Shown: in pieces, positions 5,845 to 10,017 of the stretch
Layout: each line of letters begins with the position of its first letter
Numbering within the stretch: position 1 is the first letter of the stretch
From: an uncultured Lachnospiraceae bacterium
GTDB lineage: Bacteria; Bacillota; Clostridia; Lachnospirales; Lachnospiraceae
Length of the DNA: 10,017 nucleotides
NCBI GenBank assembly: GCA_910586315.1
Contig: CAJUIP010000071.1
Coordinates: forward strand, 1-10,017
Direction of reading: 5' to 3'
Made by a program: the position numbers and the translations under genes
The notes under the pieces: model-generated
Told to the model about the DNA's origin: nothing
Databases searched by the model: none
What the model saw: the letters and a program-made list of their open reading frames with translations, nothing else

Positions 5845-5858
5845 ACAAAAAGCATTTT

Positions 5859-5885
5859 GTGTGCGAAAGCGCACACGTTTTGTTT
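5859..5885 (+). terminator. Possible intrinsic terminator or leader hairpin upstream of spoIIA
   Basis: GTGTGCG (5859-5865) and CGCACAC (5870-5876) form a perfect 7-bp GC-rich stem with an AAAG loop, followed by GTTTTGTTT. This looks like a weak rho-independent terminator. It lies in a gap with no gene directly upstream to terminate, so it may instead act as an attenuator on the spoIIA transcript. Confidence 0.45.
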
Positions 5886-5902
5886 GCTTAAAAAAACATT
5901 CT

Positions 5903-5934
5903 GGCGGGTAAGGCTCTGACAAGCCGGACCTGCC
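5903..5934 (+). repeat. Interrupted hairpin in the spoIIA leader
   Basis: GGCGGGT (5903-5909) pairs with ACCTGCC (5928-5934) with one G-U, and GGC (5912-5914) pairs with GCC (5923-5925). A symmetric AA/GG internal loop separates the two stems. It ends 54 bases before the spoIIAA ATG. No T-run follows. Confidence 0.45.
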
Positions 5935-5988
5935 TGTAAAAGAAAAATTTAAAAAGGGAAATTCAAATTTGAGCTGAGGAGAAATTGT

Positions 5989-6327
5989 ATGAAGCCATCA
6001 TTTATTTATGAAGCAAAGGGGCAGACTTTGATTATTCACCTGCCTGAAGAACTTGACCATCACAACTGCCGGAATCTGAAATATGAAACGGATCTTCTTT
6101 TGGCGGAAAATTACATCAACCAGATTGTCTTTGATTTTTCAGAGACAAGGTTCATGGACAGCTCAGGGATAGGGATTCTTTTAAATCGATATAAGCAGAT
6201 GAAGGCCGGAGGCGGAAGTGCCGGATTTTATGGGGCCGGTCCGCAGGTGATGCGGGTATTGAAAATTGCGGGAATTCCGGCGCTTTTAAGCCGGTATGAT
6301 TCCAAAGAAGCAGCGTTAAATGAGTAA
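5989..6327 (+). CDS. spoIIAA: Anti-sigma F factor antagonist SpoIIAA
   Basis: This 112-residue STAS-domain protein switches on sigma F in the forespore: unphosphorylated SpoIIAA binds SpoIIAB and releases sigma F. The signature FMDSSGIGILL is at 55-65. Ser58 is at the position known to be phosphorylated by SpoIIAB and dephosphorylated by SpoIIE in Bacillus subtilis. Full family length (B. subtilis protein about 117). The ATG at 5989 has GAGGAG (5976-5981) 7 bases upstream. It is first in the spoIIAA-spoIIAB-sigF operon, and the next start lies 13 bases after its stop. Confidence 0.97.
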   Translation: MKPSFIYEAKGQTLIIHLPEELDHHNCRNLKYETDLLLAENYINQIVFDFSETRFMDSSGIGILLNRYKQMKAGGGSAGFYGAGPQVMRVLKIAGIPALLSRYDSKEAALNE

Positions 6328-6340
6328 GGGGGAGGAAATG

Positions 6341-6763
6341 ATGGAAAAAAGACAGGTCATGACCATGAAAATAGACAGCCTTTCAGAAAATGAAGAATTT
6401 GCCAGAGTGGTGGTGGCGGTGTTTGCCAGCCGCTTAAACCCCACCTTAGAGGAGATTGATGACATAAAAACAGCAGTTTCTGAGGCGGTGACGAACGCTG
6501 TCATCCATGGCTATCAAAATGGGGAGGGCACCATTTATCTGGAGGCAGTCGCGGAGGAAAATGTGTTGACAGTGACGGTACAGGACGACGGCGTTGGGAT
6601 TGCTGATGTGGAAAAGGCTATGGAGCCCATGTTCACCACAGCCGAGGGGGAACGGTCCGGTATGGGCTTTTCCTTCATGGAGGCCTTTATGGATCAGGTT
6701 GAGGTGATTTCCGCTCCCAATAAAGGAACCTTGGTGACCATGAGAAAGAAAATTGGCAGGTGA
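6341..6763 (+). CDS. spoIIAB: Anti-sigma F factor and serine kinase SpoIIAB
   Basis: This 140-residue GHKL-ATPase-fold kinase holds sigma F inactive and phosphorylates SpoIIAA. Visible motifs are the N-box EAVTNAVIHGY (48-58) with Glu48 and Asn52, the G1 box DDGVGIAD (82-89), and FTTAEGERSGMGFSFME (98-114) forming the ATP lid and G2. I chose ATG 6341 because the strong GGGGGAGG (6328-6335) ends 5 bases before it. An in-frame ATG at 6320 lies upstream of that Shine-Dalgarno sequence and would overlap spoIIAA, and ATG 6338 is too close to it. The stop TGA abuts the sigF start region. Confidence 0.97.
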   Translation: MEKRQVMTMKIDSLSENEEFARVVVAVFASRLNPTLEEIDDIKTAVSEAVTNAVIHGYQNGEGTIYLEAVAEENVLTVTVQDDGVGIADVEKAMEPMFTTAEGERSGMGFSFMEAFMDQVEVISAPNKGTLVTMRKKIGR

Positions 6764-6768
6764 TGCAT

Positions 6769-7488
6769 ATGACAGACACCATGGAGTATATCAAACGGGC
6801 ACACCAGGGGGATAAAGAAGCCAGGGACTCGCTGGTTACGGAAAACATGGGACTGATCTGGAGTATTGTAAGGCGGTTTGCCGGCCGGGGGTACGAGCTG
6901 GAAGATTTGTTTCAGATCGGAAGCATCGGGCTTTTAAAGGCCATTGATAAATTCGATCTGTCTATGGATGTGAAGCTCTCCACCTATGCGGTTCCAATGA
7001 TTACCGGGGAGATACGGAGATTCCTGCGGGATGACGGAATGATAAAGGTAAGCCGGCCTTTAAAGGAATTGGCGGTAAGAATCGGGGCTGCCAGGGAACG
7101 GCTGGAGTTTTCCCTGGGAAGGGAGCCCACCATTGAAGAGCTGGCGAAGGAGGTAGGGGCCAGCCGTGAAGAAGTGGCGGCATCTTTGGAGGCTGGGGCG
7201 GAGGTGGAATCCATCTACCGGCCCATGAGCAAAGAGGATGAAAATGGAGGCTGTCTCATTGATAAAATAGCGGAGAAGAGCTCGGAAAATGAGAAGCTTT
7301 TAAACCGTATGGTGCTTGCGGATCTCTTAAAAAGCCTAAATTCCCAGGAGCAGCAGATTATCATAAAGAGGTATTTTGAAAACAAAACGCAGACGGTGAT
7401 TGCAAAAGATCTGGGCATTTCCCAGGTGCAGGTGTCCAGACTGGAAAAAAGGATTTTAAGGGAGCTTCGGGAAAAGCTTTTGTCATAG
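6769..7488 (+). CDS. sigF: RNA polymerase sigma factor F, forespore-specific
   Basis: This 239-residue sigma-70-type factor of the SigF/SigG group directs early forespore transcription. Region 2 is clear: DLFQIGSIGLLKAIDKFD (46-63), then STYAVPMITGEIRRFLRDDG and MIKVSR (71-96). Region 3 follows (about 100-145). Region 4.2 is an HTH at about 208-230 ending in ISQVQVSRLEKRIL. I call it SigF rather than SigG because it follows spoIIAA-spoIIAB. I prefer ATG 6769, which has AGG (6758-6760) 8 bases upstream. ATG 6763, overlapping the spoIIAB stop as TGATG, would add two residues and cannot be excluded. Confidence 0.96.
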   Translation: MTDTMEYIKRAHQGDKEARDSLVTENMGLIWSIVRRFAGRGYELEDLFQIGSIGLLKAIDKFDLSMDVKLSTYAVPMITGEIRRFLRDDGMIKVSRPLKELAVRIGAARERLEFSLGREPTIEELAKEVGASREEVAASLEAGAEVESIYRPMSKEDENGGCLIDKIAEKSSENEKLLNRMVLADLLKSLNSQEQQIIIKRYFENKTQTVIAKDLGISQVQVSRLEKRILRELREKLLS

Positions 7489-7498
7489 AGGATACCCA

Positions 7499-7700
7499 AA
7501 GGGCGTTCTGAATATATGTCTATGGGACGTGCGTACGGTTTTGGGCGAACGACAAGGTAAATCCGAAGGGCATCCCGTAATACATGCCCATGTGGCAGAC
7601 GTGTGGCATTAGGCGGATGATAAAGTATACTTAAAGGGCATCCCGTAATACATGCCCAAAGGGCGTGCGTTCGGCATTAGCCGAACGACAAGGTATAGGA
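7499..7700 (+). repeat. Three tandem ~68-bp repeat units between sigF and the spoVA operon
   Basis: The units are about 7499-7565, 7566-7633 and 7634-7700. Units 2 and 3 share an identical 25-base head (7566-7590 and 7634-7658). Units 1 and 3 share CGAACGACAAGGTA (7546-7559 and 7682-7695). The middle of unit 2 is a diverged version. Each head can fold: GGGCAT with ATGCCC (7568-7573/7584-7589 and 7636-7641/7652-7657), while unit 1 has GGGCGT with ATGTCT, which still pairs as RNA through G-U pairs. Unit 3 also has a perfect stem CGTTCGGC/GCCGAACG (7668-7675, 7680-7687). No coding potential. The array starts 11 bases after the sigF stop. Confidence 0.8.
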
Positions 7701-7722
7701 TTAAAAGAAAAAGTGCATACTA
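7693..7722 (+). promoter_or_regulatory. Predicted sigma-G promoter of the spoVA operon
   Basis: GTATA (7693-7697) fits the -35 consensus and CATACTA (7716-7722) fits the -10 consensus of sigma G as known from Bacillus, with an 18-base spacer. Both elements match every defined position of the consensus I know. The spoVA operon is a classic sigma-G regulon member in B. subtilis, which supports the call. Transcription would start near 7729, about 20 bases before the first ORF. The -35 lies in the last bases of repeat unit 3. Confidence 0.7.
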
Positions 7723-7748
7723 TCCGCAAAACAAAAGGAAAAGGGTGT

Positions 7749-7919
7749 ATGCGAATGAACTCACTGAAAAACAGGCTTCAGCTTCTGGCGGCAGTTTTGC
7801 TTCTGGCGCTGGTTGTTTTCATGGCATGGTATTTGTTGTTTCAAAGACCGGGCTCCTTATATACGCCGGATGGAACGCTGGTATGCCATCCCCATGAAAG
7901 GATGGTGAAAGCCACATGA
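7749..7919 (+). CDS. Small single-pass membrane protein preceding spoVAA (56 aa)
   Basis: This 56-residue protein has a basic N-terminus (MRMNSLKNRL), one hydrophobic helix at about 11-31 and a polar tail with a single Cys. There is no lipobox, so it is probably an inner-membrane anchor with the tail outside the forespore membrane. ATG 7749 has AAGGA (7735-7739) 9 bases upstream. ATG 7755, two codons later, is also possible, with AAAGGG (7740-7745). Its stop overlaps the spoVAA start as ATGA, and it is the first ORF after the predicted sigma-G promoter, so it should be made in the forespore together with SpoVA proteins. No family is recognised. Confidence 0.75.
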   Translation: MRMNSLKNRLQLLAAVLLLALVVFMAWYLLFQRPGSLYTPDGTLVCHPHERMVKAT

Positions 7920-8545
7920 GTGATACGGTATATTTAAAGATTTCCCAGATCACAGAGATTTATGAGCCCAGTGTGCATGTGAAGGATATTGCCGAAGTAC
8001 ACTGTAAAAACAAGGCTGTGGAGGCGAAGGTGAAGGCAGTCAGGGTCACTTCTTTTCAGGAACCTGAAAAAAAGGGCTCATTTGTGGGAAGCGTCGTGGA
8101 CTTGATGGGAATGCTGGAAGAAACCGGAACGAATGTGCAGATTGACAATATCGGCGAGACGGATTTTGTGGTGATGTATAAGCCCAAAGGGGACAAAAGC
8201 CGTATGTTCCAGTGGGTAAAAACGGTTTTTGTATCGGTGGTGGCCTTTTGTGGCGCGGCCTTTGCCATTATGACTTTTAATAATGATGCCAATGTGACCG
8301 ATGTGTTTGCCAACCTCTATGCGCTGATTATGGGAACGGCTCCTGAGGGGCCCACAGTTCTGGAGCTTTCTTATTCCATAGGGCTTTCTCTGGGAATTCT
8401 GGTTTTCTTCAATCACTTTGCGTCATGGAAAATTACGACAGACCCGACGCCCATTGAGGTGGAAATGCGCCTTTATGAGGACAACCTCAATAAAACGCTG
8501 ATTCAGAACCATGGAAGAAAGGAGTCGGGAATTGATGTTTCTTAA
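7916..8545 (+). CDS. spoVAA: Stage V sporulation protein AA
   Basis: This 209-residue protein is close to the usual SpoVAA length. Residues 1-95 form a soluble domain (beginning MSDTVYLKIS, ending at MYKPKGDKSRM), followed by hydrophobic helices at about 101-121 and 150-168 and a polar C-terminal tail. It is part of the SpoVA machinery in the forespore inner membrane that moves Ca-dipicolinic acid into the spore and out at germination. Its own part is less defined than that of SpoVAC. The start overlaps the upstream small ORF (ATGA), and the last 11 bases overlap spoVAB. Sigma-G control is predicted from the promoter at 7693-7722. Confidence 0.93.
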   Translation: MSDTVYLKISQITEIYEPSVHVKDIAEVHCKNKAVEAKVKAVRVTSFQEPEKKGSFVGSVVDLMGMLEETGTNVQIDNIGETDFVVMYKPKGDKSRMFQWVKTVFVSVVAFCGAAFAIMTFNNDANVTDVFANLYALIMGTAPEGPTVLELSYSIGLSLGILVFFNHFASWKITTDPTPIEVEMRLYEDNLNKTLIQNHGRKESGIDVS

Positions 8546-8963
8546 GACTGTTCTTTTGTGGTTCATGGGACTTAGTTTCGGCGGTGTGATCGCAGCTGGG
8601 ATTTTTGCCTTTCTGGCCATCATCGGCGTATATCCCCGCCTGATCGGGGTAACCCATACCAGGAAACATGTGATGTTTTATGAGACACTCCTGATTATAG
8701 GCGGTACTCTGGGAAATATTATGGATTTATACCATGCGCCGGCCCTTGGGGGCGGAACAGTACTTCTGGCGGTCTGGGGCGTATCCATTGGCGTTTTCGT
8801 GGGATGCCTGGTGATGTCTCTGGCGGAAACTTTGAAGGCCCTACCGGTTCTCGGCAGGAGACTAAGATTGTCTGTGGGAATCCAATATGTGATCCTATCC
8901 ATAGCCGCCGGTAAATTTTTTGGAGCGATGATCTACTTTACAAAGGGATTCGGAGGTACCTGA
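8535..8963 (+). CDS. spoVAB: Stage V sporulation protein AB
   Basis: This 142-residue integral membrane protein, near the size of the B. subtilis one, has about four hydrophobic helices (roughly 5-30, 48-66, 76-100, 114-136) and the conserved-looking segment MSLAETLKALPVLGRR after the third. ATG 8535 has AAAGGAG (8518-8524) 10 bases upstream. A longer frame from 8511 would put the start inside spoVAA before that Shine-Dalgarno sequence. It overlaps spoVAA by 11 bases and spoVAC by one (TGATG), so the operon is tightly coupled. It works with the other SpoVA proteins in the spore inner membrane. Exact role unknown. Confidence 0.93.
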   Translation: MFLKTVLLWFMGLSFGGVIAAGIFAFLAIIGVYPRLIGVTHTRKHVMFYETLLIIGGTLGNIMDLYHAPALGGGTVLLAVWGVSIGVFVGCLVMSLAETLKALPVLGRRLRLSVGIQYVILSIAAGKFFGAMIYFTKGFGGT

Positions 8964-9415
8964 TGGAAATTGACAAGAAAGAATATGGAAAATATGTGAA
9001 AAAGGTGACACCGGTACACAGTGTCATAAAAAATATGCTGCGGGCCTTTTTTGTGGGCGGTATCATCTGCACCATTGGCCAGGTTCTCATCAACGTATTC
9101 GGGAACATGGGAATGGAAAAGGAGGTGGCGTCTTCCTGGTCCACGCTCTGCCTGATTGCGGGGAGCGTAATTCTCACAGGATTTAATGTCTTTCCGAAAA
9201 TCGTAAAATTCGGCGGCGCCGGGGCGTTGGTGCCGATTACGGGGTTCGCCAATTCGGTGGTGGCGCCGGCGATTGAGTATAAGGCGGAGGGACAGGTGTT
9301 CGGGGTTGGATGTAAGATATTTACGATTGCGGGGCCGGTGATTTTGTATGGGATTTTGAGCAGTTGGGTGTTGGGAGTGATTTATTGGGTTGGAGGAGTG
9401 ATGGGGGTTATTTGA
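8963..9415 (+). CDS. spoVAC: Stage V sporulation protein AC
   Basis: This 150-residue membrane protein has the same length as B. subtilis SpoVAC, which behaves as a mechanosensitive channel for Ca-dipicolinate release. The basic, soluble N-terminus (MEIDKKEYGKYVKKV) is followed by hydrophobic helices at about 28-48, 58-76, 84-104 and 118-145. The family block GAGALVPITGFANSVVAPAIEYKAEG (about 85-110) is intact. GGAGG (8952-8956) lies 6 bases before ATG 8963, which overlaps the spoVAB stop. The last 130 bases are unusually G- and T-rich (GTG, TTG, GGG codons) compared with the rest of the gene. A terminator follows 45 bases after the stop, where spoVAD would be expected. Confidence 0.95.
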   Translation: MEIDKKEYGKYVKKVTPVHSVIKNMLRAFFVGGIICTIGQVLINVFGNMGMEKEVASSWSTLCLIAGSVILTGFNVFPKIVKFGGAGALVPITGFANSVVAPAIEYKAEGQVFGVGCKIFTIAGPVILYGILSSWVLGVIYWVGGVMGVI

Positions 9416-9460
9416 TAAGTAAATAGGAAAGTAGATAATTAATCTTGGGATTAGTTTTAT

Positions 9461-9502
9461 AAGCAGGGTGATGGATGAGATAATTCATTGGCCTGCTTTT
9501 TT
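9461..9502 (+). terminator. Intrinsic terminator after spoVAC
   Basis: AAGCAGG (9461-9467) pairs with CCTGCTT (9492-9498), with an inner ATGA/TCAT pairing, followed by six Ts ending at 9502. This is a standard rho-independent layout. It ends the spoVA transcript after spoVAC. Confidence 0.82.
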
Positions 9503-9550
9503 AATGTCTTGGGACACAGAAGAATTACTAATGTGATAACTCATTTATAT

Positions 9551-10017
9551 TTAGCTAAAATATTTTTCATCTATAGGACCAAACTTAGGGTAGAGTGATG
9601 TCAGTTTGGTTCTTGCCTTATCATTTGTAAACTGCCATTGGATGCACGCTGTATGTGCATTGCGGTCACTCTCCCATGCCGCCAGTTCCTTCCGCAGCAA
9701 TTCCATTCCCTCAATCCTGCGGGACAGGCACTGCCGCGTCATGACATTAAGCTCTATTTCGGCCATGTCAAGCCAGCTCCCATGTTTGGGCGTATAATGG
9801 ATTTCCAGACGCTTTATAATCCTTTTCGCTTCGGCTGGTGGAAACGCTTTGTAAAGGGACGCAGCTTTATGGGTATTAAGATTATCCATTACCAGAATGA
9901 TTTTCTCGGCATCCGGGAACATCATATCTGATAAATATTTGATTTCCTGCGCCCAGTCAATCGCAGTGCGGTGTTCATGGACACTTACATGATGCTTTCC
10001 TCCAAGCGGTTCCACGA
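9551..10017 (-). CDS. IS630-family transposase, C-terminal part (cut by the right window edge)
   Basis: About 155 residues of a DDE transposase are visible, reading leftwards from the window end to TAA 9553-9551. The second catalytic Asp is in ILVMDNLNTH (Asp44 of the visible part), and the catalytic Glu is in HGSWLDMAEIEL (probably Glu86). This D-N-x-x-x-H and GSWL-x-x-x-E pattern marks the IS630/DDE_3 group. The first Asp and the N-terminal DNA-binding part lie outside the window. The visible frame has no stop or frameshift, so the element may be intact. It is oriented against the spoVA operon. GTG at 10015 is internal, not a start. Confidence 0.92.
   Translation of the reverse strand, partial: VEPLGGKHHVSVHEHRTAIDWAQEIKYLSDMMFPDAEKIILVMDNLNTHKAASLYKAFPPAEAKRIIKRLEIHYTPKHGSWLDMAEIELNVMTRQCLSRRIEGMELLRKELAAWESDRNAHTACIQWQFTNDKARTKLTSLYPKFGPIDEKYFS
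9551..10017 (-). mobile_element. IS630-family insertion sequence, partial
   Basis: The element is defined by its transposase gene. The end near the gene's stop should lie between the terminator (9502) and 9551, in AT-rich sequence. Without the other end I cannot name the terminal inverted repeat or the TA target site. Confidence 0.7.

Larger units (their letters stand above)
5591..5988 (+). other. Hairpin-rich gap upstream of the spoIIA operon
   Basis: About 400 bases with no credible gene. Short frames in it have poor composition and no supporting starts. In order it holds GCGTAC-tt-GTACGC (5628-5641), CTGGTAT (5670-5676) facing ATACCAG (5721-5727), structured element copy B (5718-5782), TTCATGGGAAAG (5780-5791) facing CTTTCCCATGAA (5833-5844), a hairpin with T-rich tail (5859-5885), and GGCGGGT...ACCTGCC (5903-5934). 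In Bacillus, spoIIA is read by sigma-H with Spo0A. I looked for a sigma-H promoter and 0A boxes here and found none that I would defend. Confidence 0.5.

Noticed and set aside
5821..5847. Possible sigma-H promoter (ATAGGAGAA with GAAAC downstream)
   Set aside because: The -35 is acceptable, but the -10 lacks GAAT and the spacing is too short.
5594..5919. Short plus-strand ORFs in the gap before spoIIAA (5594-5806, 5734-5919)
   Set aside because: They run through hairpins and repeat blocks, have unlikely composition, and show no Shine-Dalgarno sequence or neighbour coupling.
7499..7700. CRISPR-like array
   Set aside because: Only three units, adjacent with no unique spacers, diverged from each other and with no cas genes. 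This is a tandem repeat.
7652..7897. Plus-strand ORF of 81 codons overlapping the small membrane protein in another frame
   Set aside because: It starts in the repeat array, has no ribosome binding site, and the alternative frame has a clear membrane helix and ATGA coupling to spoVAA.

Overview
The window looks like a piece of a spore-forming Clostridia chromosome, most likely Lachnospiraceae. It carries the forespore genes spoIIAA-spoIIAB-sigF and spoVAA-spoVAB-spoVAC in the usual order, next to folC, with moderate GC and strong purine-rich ribosome binding sites. The family assignment is an inference from gene order and protein character. No marker gene fixes the species.

Left part (1-2500): an AT-richer accessory island. 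A plus-strand C5-cytosine DNA methyltransferase (109-1230) runs tail to tail with a minus-strand pair: a short XRE-type controller protein (2097-1882) and a 240-residue protein in the restriction endonuclease position (1882-1160). The two convergent coding regions overlap by 71 bp. Upstream of the controller gene are a -10 element and two tandem ACTTATAGT-like boxes, which fit a C-protein operator. The island lies between two related copies (about 86% identical over 85 bp) of the 3' end of an unrecognised gene: the tail of a gene cut by the left window edge, and a broken copy at 2161-2493.

Middle part (2500-5590): a hairpin-rich leader, then folC (folylpolyglutamate synthase), a 46-residue ORF overlapping the folC stop, and a membrane-anchored TPR/coiled-coil protein, closed by a clear intrinsic terminator. 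These three genes look like one transcription unit.

Right part (5590-9502): a 400-bp hairpin-rich gap, then spoIIAA-spoIIAB-sigF (anti-anti-sigma factor, anti-sigma kinase, forespore sigma factor F). Next come three tandem copies of a ~68-bp repeat and a good match to a sigma-G promoter. This promoter would drive a small membrane protein gene and spoVAA-spoVAB-spoVAC, which build the forespore inner-membrane channel for Ca-dipicolinate. A terminator follows spoVAC directly, and an IS630-family transposase gene on the minus strand runs off the right edge. spoVAD and spoVAE are not seen.

The most interesting unexplained material is non-coding. Two diverged copies of a structured intergenic element lie upstream of folC and spoIIAA, and their stems differ by compensatory base changes. 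The tandem repeat array before spoVA contributes the -35 of the predicted sigma-G promoter.
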